DNA of 64,000 nucleotides. Origin: Actinomycetota bacterium (GTDB lineage Bacteria > Actinomycetota > Thermoleophilia > Solirubrobacterales > 70-9). A program made the position numbers and the translations under genes. Below are positions 9,145-16,447 of the stretch, one piece after another; position 1 is the first letter of the stretch; each line of letters opens with the position of its first letter. The notes under the pieces were generated by a model. That model searched no databases. It saw only the letters and a list, made by a program, of their open reading frames with translations, and was not told the DNA's origin. Where the stretch lies: positions 21,616 to 85,615 of the forward strand of contig JAFDWF010000185.1 of the NCBI GenBank assembly GCA_018268575.1. Direction: 5' to 3'.

Positions 9145-9474
9145 TTACACGGTCACGTACGTCAGATGGCCGAATGCTTTGGAGGAAGCGGGCGTTTCGA
9201 GTACGAGGGCTTTATTGGCCGCGCACTTGAAGGCCGGACAGTCGAAGCTACCCGCGAACGAGGCTCCCCCGCCTTTGGCGACATTCAGCTTCGCGTGGGT
9301 GGCGCTCGATGTCTTCAGGACGTATGCACCTTCGGCTGATGCCGAGAGGACGTAGCCCAGGACGACGATCGACTTACCTTCGCCGGGGGCGGCGACGATG
9401 GTGTTTTCGCCGCCTTCGGTGGTGGCGTTGACGTAGGCGAACTTGAATTCCGCCGGGTTGGGGACAACTAGCAT
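9145..9474 (-). CDS. Small phage structural protein, unknown
   Basis: The 109 residues look like a small beta-barrel: GEGKSIVVLGYVLSASAEGAYVLK, then a glycine-rich turn. Such proteins are common as head decoration or trimeric spike parts. The stop lies directly before the start of the 212-residue protein, and its ATG shares a base with the stop of the next upstream gene. Function is inferred from position only. Confidence 0.5.
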   Translation of the reverse strand: MLVVPNPAEFKFAYVNATTEGGENTIVAAPGEGKSIVVLGYVLSASAEGAYVLKTSSATHAKLNVAKGGGASFAGSFDCPAFKCAANKALVLETPASSKAFGHLTYVTV

Positions 9475-9911
9475 TAGGTGGCTTTCACTTTCTTCGGCAC
9501 CGGACTGGTGCCGTTGCGCTCATAGCGGGCGCGGGTGATCTGCTCGCGCACGTCATCGGAGACGCCGACGAGTGCGGGCTTCCCGGCAGGCCGCTTCACC
9601 GGGAAGTCCTGAAGCTCCTCGATGGTCGCCAACGCCCCCGTGAGCATCTTGTCCTTGCCTTCAATCTCTGCCTGCTGGTCAAGGACGATCTGCTGTAGCT
9701 CGGCGATCGTCGCCTGCTCCCCGTGGAGGTCGAGCAGTTCCGCAGAGCGGCGGACGCAGTCCTCGCAGAGGATCAGGTCATCGATCGGAATGTTGGCCGG
9801 CGAGCCCGGAATGACCGGGCCGTCGTAGGCGACCTCGAAGTCGATGAACCGTCCCGACTTGTGCTGGAAACATCCCGAGCAGTACGGGGGTCGCTTTGCG
9901 GCTGGCCTCAT
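9474..9911 (-). CDS. Phage zinc-finger-like protein with coiled coil
   Basis: I place the start at ATG 9911-9909, which overlaps the upstream stop as TAATG; this gives 145 residues. The N-terminus has CSGCFQH and later CEDCVRR, two CxxC pairs that could bind zinc. Residues 60-105 form a probable coiled coil (ATIAELQQIVLDQQAEIEGK). A longer in-frame opening exists upstream but overlaps a better gene and has no fitting composition. Function unknown. Confidence 0.55.
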   Translation of the reverse strand: MRPAAKRPPYCSGCFQHKSGRFIDFEVAYDGPVIPGSPANIPIDDLILCEDCVRRSAELLDLHGEQATIAELQQIVLDQQAEIEGKDKMLTGALATIEELQDFPVKRPAGKPALVGVSDDVREQITRARYERNGTSPVPKKVKAT

Positions 9912-10231
9912 TAGTGAGCACGGGACTTTCCGAATGCCCAGAAGAGCACCTTCACCTTGGACATGTCTTTGCCGGATTCGACCTCTTTGCCAGTGGCCGA
10001 ATCGAGAAGATGAATCTTGCCTTCGGAATAGGAGGCACTCGTGGGGCGATAGGTGGACGATTCCGATCCCGTCAACATCTGGATCAGGTAGTGGTCGATC
10101 GACTGAAGGTTGGCTTGCGCGGGCGTGAATGTCTCGCCACCCGATGTGTAGCTGTTCGAGAAGGTGACTTCGGTGATCGAGAAGTCTTTGAACAGGCCGG
10201 TGTCCTTGACCGTCTTCGTAGTTGCTGCCAT
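9911..10231 (-). CDS. Small phage protein near terminase, unknown
   Basis: This 106-residue protein starts MAATTKTVKDTGLFKDFSIT and contains EGKIHLLDSATGKEV. It is 23 bases downstream of the large terminase, with an AGGAGAA ribosome site before ATG. It is probably virion-associated because of its place in the late operon. I recognise no domain. Confidence 0.55.
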   Translation of the reverse strand: MAATTKTVKDTGLFKDFSITEVTFSNSYTSGGETFTPAQANLQSIDHYLIQMLTGSESSTYRPTSASYSEGKIHLLDSATGKEVESGKDMSKVKVLFWAFGKSRAH

Positions 10232-10254
10232 TGGTTCGTATAGTTCTCCTGTCG

Positions 10255-11832
10255 TTAGACGGCGATGCCGCCAAACTGACTAATTGCGTATTCGTTTTTG
10301 GAGGACCCGGCTTTGCGTTCCATGTCCTCGCGCATCATGCGTTGAAGTGGTGTCTCGTCGTTGGGGACGATCGGGTCTGACGTGTAGGGCCGGCTCATCA
10401 CGAGGTAGCGAAGGGCGTCTACCAGGTCATCGTTGATCTTCACCGGGGCCGCGCGGGTCTGTTCTTCCGATTTCGGAGGCGCCTTCCAGCGGTAGGTCGT
10501 CAACTCATCGATCAGATGAGGACACGTCTCGCGCCAGACATGGAGCGTGTCGTTCTGGAAGCGCTCGCGGACCCTGTTGATCCCGGCTTCCACGGAGTTC
10601 TGCCCTGGAAGGGCGACGATGCCGTGATCGGCGTACTCAAGCATCGTGTTCCGGCCCGTCTCGTGGTTGTGGTTCCTGGCGGCCGGGTCGATGACGTAGT
10701 AGATGGGGCTCCTGCCGTACATGGCATTGACGCGGTGAATCTCGTCGCACACCTGTTTGGCGGTCCAACCCTGCACCTGTAGCTCGTGGAAGACCTGCAT
10801 CACGTCGTCAGTGCGGACGTAGGAGCCGTTGGGAAGCTGGTCGAGCCGGGAGTCGATGAACGCCCAGACGACTGCGCACGGGTGCCGCATCCCAGGATCG
10901 ATGGAGACGACGACGTTGGCCGTCTCGGGGATGCGATCCTTGGGATCGACCTGGGGCGCCGGGATGACATGCCGATCGGGCTCGAATTCGCCGTAGATCA
11001 GCCCGTGGATGGCTACGAACTTGCCCGACTTGCGAGCTTCCTTCTCCTCTTTGGAGTAGCCCCGGAGCGCGATTTCCTTGTTCTTCTGAGTGAGCGTCGG
11101 GTTGTCGTCCATGTCCACCACGACGACATCGATGTCATCGCCTTTGAACACGTCCTTCTGTACTTCGCGCCCTTTGCTCATCCAGAGGAAGTTGCGCGTC
11201 CACGTCATGCCGCCCCTGGCGATCGGCGTCATCGTGAAGAGCAGATCGCCGCCTTTCGCCATGACACGCAGGCGGCACTCGTTGAACACCGCAAGAGGAG
11301 GCTCCTCATCGAACATCACCCTGTCGAGGGTTGCCCCTCCCATTGCCGCTACATCGGTCTGATACGTCTGGAAGAAGAACTTGGACCCGTTGGTGAAATG
11401 AAGTACGCGGAGGTCTTTTTCGTAGGCCGACTTCCACTTGCCACCGACCAACTGATCGAGCGGGACGATTTCCTGAAGCTTCGGGATCAGCGTCGTCTCA
11501 AGGACCGGATAGCTCTCGGCCATGATCCTGCAAAGGAACGGTCCCTCGAACTTCTTGTACGGCAACAGGTGAGGCGGCAGGTACTTACTGTCGATCGCCT
11601 GGATCGTGCAGTCGTAGAGTCCGCCTGTGGTCTTTCCTGACTGGTTGCCCCCGAAGAAGCATTTGGTCTGGGCCGCGAAGGAGTGGAACGCCTGCTGCTT
11701 CAGGTGGGGCTCGTAGAAGGCGAGAGGATTGCGCTGGCGGGTGACTTCCAGCTTCCTGATCTCGTCTTCGGCCTTGCACCTGTCATCCGGTGAGAGCGCT
11801 TCCAGTGCCCTCGGGTCAATCTCGAAACTCAT
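10255..11832 (-). CDS. Terminase large subunit (TerL)
   Basis: This 525-residue packaging ATPase/nuclease shows Walker A GGNQSGKT at 61-68, Walker B VMFDEEPP at 172-179, a coupling segment LLFTMTP at 198-204, and RNase-H-like nuclease acidic residues in SIDPGMRHP (Asp312) and DDLVDALRYL near 485. It would cut concatemeric DNA and drive it into the procapsid through the portal. An AGGAGTGA ribosome site precedes the ATG. It is the first gene of the leftward late operon. Confidence 0.92.
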   Translation of the reverse strand: MSFEIDPRALEALSPDDRCKAEDEIRKLEVTRQRNPLAFYEPHLKQQAFHSFAAQTKCFFGGNQSGKTTGGLYDCTIQAIDSKYLPPHLLPYKKFEGPFLCRIMAESYPVLETTLIPKLQEIVPLDQLVGGKWKSAYEKDLRVLHFTNGSKFFFQTYQTDVAAMGGATLDRVMFDEEPPLAVFNECRLRVMAKGGDLLFTMTPIARGGMTWTRNFLWMSKGREVQKDVFKGDDIDVVVVDMDDNPTLTQKNKEIALRGYSKEEKEARKSGKFVAIHGLIYGEFEPDRHVIPAPQVDPKDRIPETANVVVSIDPGMRHPCAVVWAFIDSRLDQLPNGSYVRTDDVMQVFHELQVQGWTAKQVCDEIHRVNAMYGRSPIYYVIDPAARNHNHETGRNTMLEYADHGIVALPGQNSVEAGINRVRERFQNDTLHVWRETCPHLIDELTTYRWKAPPKSEEQTRAAPVKINDDLVDALRYLVMSRPYTSDPIVPNDETPLQRMMREDMERKAGSSKNEYAISQFGGIAV

Positions 11833-11967
11833 TCACTCCTAGAAGTCCGGGCGCCTCGCCCGTGAAGGTTGGTCGTTTAAGCCGAGCGGGAACGCACGGT
11901 CAAAGCCGCTCAGACCCCGTTGAGGTGGTGTACGCTGCCTGCCGAAAATCGGACGAGAGGCGTTCCA
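11833..11967. promoter_or_regulatory. Divergent region between late operon and lipoprotein gene
   Basis: This 135-bp gap separates leftward terL from the rightward lipoprotein gene, so it must hold outward promoters unless the late operon is read from further upstream. For the rightward gene a TACGCT at 11933-11938 could be a -10 element; I see no clear -35. The ribosome site GACGAGAGG lies before ATG 11968. I see no convincing leftward promoter. Confidence 0.3.
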
Positions 11968-12807
11968 ATGCGAAGCAAGGTCGGTGCTGGGCTGGCGATC
12001 GTGGGTATCTGCGCCCTAGTGGGGCTCGCCGGCTGCGGTGGATCGTCTTCCGGCGGCGTCGATCAGTCGAGCCCGGCATCCGCGCTCAAGGCGTACGACC
12101 TGGCATGGGCCGAAGGCGATGCAAAGGGCGCCTGCGAACTCCTCGGCGACGCCGGTCGTGCAGCGGTCGAGAAGGAAATGTCGAACCGCACCCTCGGCGC
12201 ACTTCCTCTCAACTGCCCGGCCCGCATGAACGAAGTGCTCGAACTCCTCGGTCCCGAATCGAAGGCCCAGCTAGAAGAACTGGCCGAAAAGACCGGCTCC
12301 GCCAAGGTCGAAAAGGAAGGACGCGGCGCAGAGGTCGAAGTCGGACCACGCGACTTCATGATCCTGGGCGAAGTTAACGGGAAGTGGTTCATCGGCGGCA
12401 ACACGATTCACCTGATCAACCCGATGCTGCTCACCCAACACGAAATCGAAGTCGAAGAAGCCAAGGAAGCGGAAGAAGCGGAAGAACTCGAAACCGAAGA
12501 AGCAGAAATCGAACCTGCCGAAACGCCGGAAGAACATGCACGAGAGCAAGAAGGAGAGAGCGAACTCAAAACGGAAGGCGCCAACAACCGTAGGAAGGCG
12601 GAAGCACTGACCGGCGAAGACCTCGAAACCCAGTTCGGCGAACGCATCATCTTCACTGAGTGCCCCGAAGAAATCTACGTATCCGGGCTCACTTTCACCT
12701 GTGATGCATCGGCGGAATCCGGTACGCACTATCAAGCTGAACTTGAAGTAACCGATGAAGCAGGCGATCTCGTCGTCGTCAAGCAGTACGTCTCCCACGA
12801 ACACTGA
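11968..12807 (+). CDS. Prophage lipoprotein with charged linker and DUF4333-like C-terminus
   Basis: The start is ATG 11968 (MRSKVGAGLAIVG), giving 279 residues. A signal sequence ends in the lipobox LAGC (Cys about residue 23), so the protein is probably a surface lipoprotein. Residues 30-130 resemble small secreted domains of the DUF4878/nuclear-transport-factor type. Then comes a Glu/Ala-rich linker (EEAKEAEEAEELETEE). The end (CPEEIYVSGLTFTCDA...VTDEAGDLVVV) resembles DUF4333. It stands alone and opposite to the late operon, as lysogenic-conversion or superinfection-exclusion genes often do. That role is inference. Confidence 0.75.
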   Translation: MRSKVGAGLAIVGICALVGLAGCGGSSSGGVDQSSPASALKAYDLAWAEGDAKGACELLGDAGRAAVEKEMSNRTLGALPLNCPARMNEVLELLGPESKAQLEELAEKTGSAKVEKEGRGAEVEVGPRDFMILGEVNGKWFIGGNTIHLINPMLLTQHEIEVEEAKEAEEAEELETEEAEIEPAETPEEHAREQEGESELKTEGANNRRKAEALTGEDLETQFGERIIFTECPEEIYVSGLTFTCDASAESGTHYQAELEVTDEAGDLVVVKQYVSHEH

Positions 12808-13546
12808 GCTAACCCCGGTCGGATACGGGCTGCGTCTAAGTCTTGGTGTTACTGTCTGTTACTCCGTGAGAGCTTATGCGGGACCATCTGCGGGACTCCG
12901 TGCGCGCGTAGGAGGTAAGTCCTGGGTAAGGGACTCCGGGGCTCAGAAGGGCCGAAATCCGTGCGTGTACGTGCGATCCCCCAGGGTCATGGGAAAATTT
13001 TTATGATTCCGTGACGTGCGTGACGATTTTTCGCGTAGCCCCTGGGGTTGTTTTTTGATTTTGATTTTTGGCTTTGCTATGCGAAAAATTCGACATTTCT
13101 GCGCGCTGCAATTGCTTTTGTCGGATGGTGCGATGGTGATCAACCATCACGCAACAGTTGCTGGATTGGCTTGATCAAGCCGTTTGCGCGTGGTGTGCGT
13201 GGTGGATTTCCCACGGATTTCCCACGCATACGCTGCGTTGATGGTCACCACTCGTGCTCGCATACACGGACGCTGATTTGGTGCTGCGGTGGATGTAGGA
13301 CAAGCCAGGTTGACGCTGGGCGACCACCTAACCGAGGCATGTAGCAACCACTGTCAATACCTTCGTGGTGGCTATGGGTGCTGATATGCGTCACAGCGGT
13401 CCCGTATGGACCCATTTCGCTGGTTTCCGGCCAAATCCGAAGCGTTCTAAGGCGTTCTGAGGGCTTCTGCTTATGTCCCGAAGGTGTTTCTATGTGTCTT
13501 TTGGGCCGGCTGGCGAGCGTTTCGGGATGAGTCCTGACAAACGCTC
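12808..13546. other. Intergenic region of about 740 bp, AT-richer, with inverted and direct repeats
   Basis: I see no convincing gene. The stretch 13,010-13,095 is T-rich on the plus strand and may end the lipoprotein transcript. A hairpin GATGGT-GATCA-ACCATC lies at 13130-13146. Two direct TTTCCCACG repeats lie at 13207-13226. A minus-strand TTGACA (plus coordinates 13351-13356) faces left. Short reverse frames here are basic and repetitive and lack ribosome sites, so I leave them out. The region could hold operators or a replication origin, but nothing decides this. Confidence 0.4.
13205..13226 (+). repeat. Pair of TTTCCCACG direct repeats, internal copy
   Basis: TTTCCCACG occurs at 13207-13215 and 13218-13226, preceded by GGA. 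The same arrangement occurs at 22989-23007 next to the right attachment site. Paired direct repeats of this size beside an attachment core are typical integrase arm-type sites. The internal copy has no visible core, so it may be an operator or a relic of a former element end. Confidence 0.45.
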
Positions 13547-13602
13547 TTGACACGGTGTGTATGGTGGCTGTTATCCACTAGATCACTCACTATCGATTGG
13601 AG
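13547..13602 (+). promoter_or_regulatory. Promoter and leader box of the 198-residue gene
   Basis: TTGACA at 13547-13552 is a perfect -35 sequence. With a 17-19 base spacer the -10 would fall on TTATCC or TATCCA (13571-13577), overlapping the repeated leader box ATCCACTAGA (13573-13582). TTGGAG at 13597-13602 is the ribosome site, 5 bases before ATG 13608. This is copy one of a leader found before four genes in this region. Confidence 0.5.
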
Positions 13603-13607
13603 TCGAT

Positions 13608-14204
13608 ATGAGCAACGATGAGATCAGGACCCAGTACAGGGTCGTCACGGTGACCAAAGGCGAAGTGACGCATACGCAGAGCTTCGATGACCTTGAGGTT
13701 GCCTGCGCGGCGATGCTGGAAGAGACGGGCGGCGCAGGATTGCCCAGTACGGATGTTGAGGACTTGGCTTCTCATTTCGAGGAGTTCGGTCCGTTCGGAG
13801 TCGATATGGGTTGCGGTGTCAAGGTCGAACTAGTCTCAATCAAGACGGTGACTATCGAGCCTGACTGGGCCGGCTTGCGTGAGTTCGTGCGGGCGATGGC
13901 TCGGGACGATGTAGACGAGGCGTTGAAGTTCAATCGCTCACTTGGCAGTGAGGGAGTGGACGAGGGCGAGCTACGTCCTATCCGAAAGGCAACGAAACCG
14001 CCCGCGAGTGCGAGCAATCCATTCGCACCCGGTGGCAGTCTCGACAAGGACGGCAGCCGAAGTAAAGTCGCCCCGCCGCAGTCCGACGAGTTAGGACGGA
14101 AACGCGCCGAAGATGCCCCGAGCGTGGTCTGTACCGGCACGATGGAAGACGGCCAGCTAGTCCACAACGATGGAACTTGCCCGATCCATGAGGACCGCGC
14201 CTGA
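13608..14204 (+). CDS. Prophage protein of unknown function (rightward module)
   Basis: The start is ATG 13608, fixed by TTGGAG five bases upstream; the longer frame lacks a ribosome site. The 198 residues have a small N-terminal alpha/beta part (TQYRVVTVTKGEVTHTQSF), a middle helix and a long polar C-terminal tail with SNPFAPGGS. The end carries VCTGTMEDGQLVHNDGTCPIHED, where Cys and His might bind a metal. It precedes ardA in a cassette with the same leader. I recognise no family. Confidence 0.6.
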   Translation: MSNDEIRTQYRVVTVTKGEVTHTQSFDDLEVACAAMLEETGGAGLPSTDVEDLASHFEEFGPFGVDMGCGVKVELVSIKTVTIEPDWAGLREFVRAMARDDVDEALKFNRSLGSEGVDEGELRPIRKATKPPASASNPFAPGGSLDKDGSRSKVAPPQSDELGRKRAEDAPSVVCTGTMEDGQLVHNDGTCPIHEDRA

Positions 14205-14240
14205 GCGTTTCGACTTGGGCCGGCGTTGGTCGGTCCTGGT

Positions 14241-14287
14241 CGAGCCGCAGGGCTCGGTTATCCACTGGACACGTCTACCGATTGGAG
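14241..14287 (+). promoter_or_regulatory. Hairpin plus leader box before ardA
   Basis: A hairpin CGAGCC-GCAG-GGCTCG lies at 14241-14256. It is followed at 14260-14272 by ATCCACTGGACAC and at 14282-14287 by the ribosome site TTGGAG. The distance from ATCCACT to ATG (34 bases) matches the other three copies (34-35). Confidence 0.55.
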
Positions 14288-14293
14288 TCGGAG

Positions 14294-14821
14294 ATGCAAG
14301 AGAATGAGACGCCGCGAGTATGGATAGGTTCGCTCGCTGCTTACAACAACGGTCGCCTTGTCGGTGAGTGGTGCGATGCCGACGATCTGGCGACGCTTGA
14401 GGAGTGCGTCACGCGCGTCCTGAAGAAGGGAGGCGGCGAAGAGTTCGCGCTTATGGATCGTGAGGGCTTCGGCGATGTGATCGGCGAATACACGCAGCTA
14501 GAGCGTGTGGCCGAGATTGCCGGCGCGATCATGGAGCATGGCGAGGCGTTCCGCTTCTACTGTGAAAGTGAGCCGACCTGGGCGGAATCCGAAGAGGTTT
14601 CAGAACTGGTCGAGACGTTCGAGTCGGCCTATTGCGGTCAATGGGACGGCGCCTTGATGGGAGAGCCGTTGCGCGAGTACGCGGAAGAGAATTGGCCCGA
14701 GTTGATGGCCGAACACCTGTCAGATGAGGTTCTGTCCTACATCGACTGGGACAAGGTCACGCGGACGTACGAACACGATGGGTACTGGGAGCGCGACGGC
14801 CATGTCTTCCAGCCGGTCTGA
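14294..14821 (+). CDS. ardA: ArdA-type antirestriction protein
   Basis: The 175 residues start at ATG 14294, set by TTGGAG. The N-terminal motif PRVWIGSLAAYNNGRLVGEW matches the ArdA family start (segment xxLADYNNGxxHGxW), and the protein is very acidic as expected for a DNA mimic. ArdA dimers imitate B-form DNA and block type I restriction-modification enzymes. On a prophage it would protect incoming or excised DNA. The C-terminal half (YCGQWDGALMGEPLREYAEE) fits the family. Length is close to the usual 165-180. Confidence 0.85.
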   Translation: MQENETPRVWIGSLAAYNNGRLVGEWCDADDLATLEECVTRVLKKGGGEEFALMDREGFGDVIGEYTQLERVAEIAGAIMEHGEAFRFYCESEPTWAESEEVSELVETFESAYCGQWDGALMGEPLREYAEENWPELMAEHLSDEVLSYIDWDKVTRTYEHDGYWERDGHVFQPV

Positions 14822-14860
14822 GGCTCTAGGGTTGGCGGACATCGACACGGAGGGCATCTG

Positions 14861-15037
14861 ATGGCGGAGGAAATCTCGCTCAACGTCGTGTTGCAGACCG
14901 GCAATGTGGCTGATCCGCAGACGATCTTGTCGGCGCTGATCGACAGCACGGCGCGGATCGCGGAGACGGGACGTTGGCAAGGTCCGATCTACAACTCAGA
15001 CGGTGATCAGGTCGGCACGTACCAGTTGAACGTCTAG
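14861..15037 (+). CDS. Small prophage protein, 58 residues
   Basis: ATG 14861 follows GGAGGG with good spacing. The frame MAEEISLNVVLQTGNVADPQ... ends at TAG 15035-15037. A C-terminal GPIYNSDGDQVGTYQLNV looks like a beta-hairpin. The stop codon is the first strand of the T-arm-like minihelix that follows. Function unknown; the size, ribosome site and tight packing support a real gene. Confidence 0.6.
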   Translation: MAEEISLNVVLQTGNVADPQTILSALIDSTARIAETGRWQGPIYNSDGDQVGTYQLNV

Positions 15038-15076
15038 GGCGAATGGATTAGCCGGGGTTCGATTCCCCGGCGCCCG
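15036..15076 (+). ncRNA. tRNA T-arm/acceptor-like minihelix 1
   Basis: A 7-bp stem (15051-15057 with 15065-15071) closes a 7-base loop TTCGATT, identical to a tRNA T-loop. Directly after it GCCC (15072-15075) pairs with GGGC (15037-15040), whose first base is the G of the TAG stop. Between them is a 10-base linker. This copies the T-arm stacked on an acceptor stem, without D or anticodon arms. A second copy follows the next gene. Such minihelices are minimal RNase P substrates in established work; processing here is inference. Confidence 0.55.
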
Positions 15077-15099
15077 TTGCTTCACCGAAGTCGATTCAA

Positions 15100-15128
15100 A
15101 TCCACTAGACAGTAATCTGTGCTTGGAG
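15100..15128 (+). promoter_or_regulatory. Leader box before the zinc-ribbon gene
   Basis: ATCCACTAGACA at 15100-15111 is followed by TTGGAG at 15123-15128 and ATG at 15135. This is the third copy of the repeated leader, with 35 bases from box to start codon. It lies 24 bases after minihelix 1. Confidence 0.55.
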
Positions 15129-15134
15129 GCCCAG

Positions 15135-15470
15135 ATGTTTACGATTGAAGCGAGATTGAGGGAACAGACGAGCCGGCTTGGCGAGGCTCCTACGCTTGAC
15201 GATGCCGTGAAGTCTCTCAACGGCGTGCTCGGCGACGGAAGTGTCGTCACCATGCCGACGAAAGATGTGAAGCGGCTTGAGACGGTCGGCGAGAGCTTCA
15301 CAGTCGCAAGTCCTCGTGAGGGGAGCGTCACCCGGTACGTGATCCGCAACGTGGGCGATTGTCCGAAGTGCGGAGGCGGGGGCGTCTTCTGGGCGAACAA
15401 CGACGGTGGTGAACCGCTCTTCTGCGGCAATTGCGGGGAACGGTTCGGAGGGAAGTTCATCACCGACTAG
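15135..15470 (+). CDS. Prophage zinc-ribbon protein, unknown
   Basis: The start ATG 15135 follows TTGGAG. The 111 residues end in a zinc ribbon: CPKCGGGG and CGNCGERF. Such ribbons bind nucleic acid or protein partners. The N-terminal 70 residues have no recognised fold. The TAG stop at 15468-15470 opens minihelix 2. It is part of the four-gene leader cassette, so it is expected to be co-regulated with ardA. Confidence 0.65.
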   Translation: MFTIEARLREQTSRLGEAPTLDDAVKSLNGVLGDGSVVTMPTKDVKRLETVGESFTVASPREGSVTRYVIRNVGDCPKCGGGGVFWANNDGGEPLFCGNCGERFGGKFITD

Positions 15471-15512
15471 GGCGCTTGGAGTGTGGCGGAGGTTCGATTC
15501 CTTCGCCGCCCT
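15469..15512 (+). ncRNA. tRNA T-arm/acceptor-like minihelix 2
   Basis: An 8-bp stem (15485-15492 with 15500-15507, one G-T pair) closes the loop TTCGATT. GCCCT (15508-15512) then pairs with AGGGC (15469-15473), which starts inside the TAG stop of the preceding gene. The architecture equals minihelix 1, but the stem sequence differs while pairing is kept, so it is the shape and loop that are conserved. Confidence 0.55.
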
Positions 15513-15528
15513 TTGCAGTTCGCAGTAC

Positions 15529-15555
15529 ATCCACTGGACACATACTGACTTGGAG
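15529..15555 (+). promoter_or_regulatory. Leader box before the HTH gene
   Basis: ATCCACTGGACAC at 15529-15541 and TTGGAG at 15550-15555 precede ATG 15563. This is the fourth copy, identical over 13 bases to the copy before ardA, 17 bases after minihelix 2. Confidence 0.55.
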
Positions 15556-15562
15556 GTCAGCT

Positions 15563-15955
15563 ATGGCTACTCAGTTCGTCACGAAAGGGCAACGGGAGCG
15601 CAACAGGCCGATGCGGCGGATGAACAGGGCGCAGTTGACGAACGCTCTGGCCGCTCATGATCGCATCCAGGCGATCAGCGACGAAATCAGAAGGCGTCAC
15701 GGGCTCGCACCTGTACCGGAGAATGTGATCGTCCGTGAGGCGAGAGCGCGTTTGGCAGCTTTCAAGGCTCCCAGGGTGCTCTCTCCCTCGGAGGCGTTGG
15801 CCGAGCTTGTGAAGCGTCGTCAGAAGCTCGACAGGGAGCGCGAGGCGTTCGACGCGGACCTCTTGGCGCTGATCAGGTCCGGCGAGGTTCCCAAGGCGAT
15901 GATCGCCCGTGCGATGGGGATCACCCGTCAGCGCGTCTATCAACTGGCCGCGTAA
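15563..15955 (+). CDS. Prophage HTH DNA-binding protein
   Basis: The start ATG 15563 is set by the leader ribosome site; the longer frame would run through the preceding leader. The 130 residues are helical and basic. The C-terminal 25 residues, SGEVPKAMIARAMGITRQRV, form a helix-turn-helix like those of resolvases and sigma factors. The N-terminal part may dimerise through a coiled coil (EALAELVKRRQKLDRERE). A regulator of the rightward module is likely, but its target is unknown. Confidence 0.65.
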   Translation: MATQFVTKGQRERNRPMRRMNRAQLTNALAAHDRIQAISDEIRRRHGLAPVPENVIVREARARLAAFKAPRVLSPSEALAELVKRRQKLDREREAFDADLLALIRSGEVPKAMIARAMGITRQRVYQLAA

Positions 15956-15965
15956 GATGGGGTCG

Positions 15966-16178
15966 ATGAACGACTACGTCAAAGCTCAGTTCGTCCGACG
16001 TGGCGACCAACTCGTTACCGCCGCGAACGCAAGCGGGAACGTGTTGGAGGTCGAACGCGAAGTGAAAGAGGTCTTTACCGGAGACGCGGAGGGCATCACC
16101 GAGATTCGCTGTGTTGACGGGACCGTTTACTCCTATCCGAGTGATGCCCAGGTCGAGATCGTCGGGCCTGATCGATAA
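15966..16178 (+). CDS. Small prophage protein, 70 residues
   Basis: ATG 15966 lies 10 bases after the preceding stop, with GGGG upstream. The sequence MNDYVKAQFVRRGDQLVTAA... has alternating strands (EIRCVDGTVYSYPSDAQVEIV), suggesting a small beta-barrel. No family recognised. It is the last rightward gene before a repeat and a terminator. Confidence 0.5.
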   Translation: MNDYVKAQFVRRGDQLVTAANASGNVLEVEREVKEVFTGDAEGITEIRCVDGTVYSYPSDAQVEIVGPDR

Positions 16179-16200
16179 GATCAGGTAAGCCGTCGATGCC

Positions 16201-16265
16201 TAGTGAACCGATGTAGTCGAGCGAGCCGTCACCGACTAGTGAACCGCATGAACTGAGCGAGCCGT
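16201..16265 (+). repeat. 36-bp tandem repeat, two units
   Basis: TAGTGAACCG recurs at 16201 and 16237, and GAGCGAGCCGT at 16219 and 16255, giving a 36-bp period with some divergence between. It lies between the last rightward gene and the terminator. It may be a protein-binding site or a slippage relic. Confidence 0.6.
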
Positions 16266-16270
16266 TTAGG

Positions 16271-16304
16271 GAAGCCCCGTCATCACTGGCGGGGCTTTCT
16301 TTTG
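16271..16304. terminator. Rho-independent terminator between convergent genes
   Basis: AAGCCCCG (16272-16279) pairs with CGGGGCTT (16290-16297) across a 10-base loop, followed by TTCTTTT. It would end rightward transcription after 16178. In the other direction the A-rich arm gives only a weak U-tract. Confidence 0.8.
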
Positions 16305-16447
16305 CCCTACACTGTCCAGCAAGGCATGGCTTGTTGATCAGGGCTTGGCATGGCGGGCAAGAAGTGCGCGGCGGGGCGACGTTGGAGCGCCGACACCCGC
16401 CACTTGACGTTGCGCCTCCACTAGAAAACGCAGCGCCCAGGACGATT
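16305..16447. other. Short intergenic stretch before leftward gene
   Basis: No gene is seen. The GGCATGGC sequence occurs at 16325 and 16347, separated by about 14 bases. It is the space between convergent modules and could hold a packaging or attachment-type site, but nothing supports a choice. Confidence 0.3.

Noticed and set aside
12943..13347. Two 66-codon reverse frames in the phage intergenic region
   Set aside because: They are basic, low in complexity and lack ribosome sites; no family pattern.
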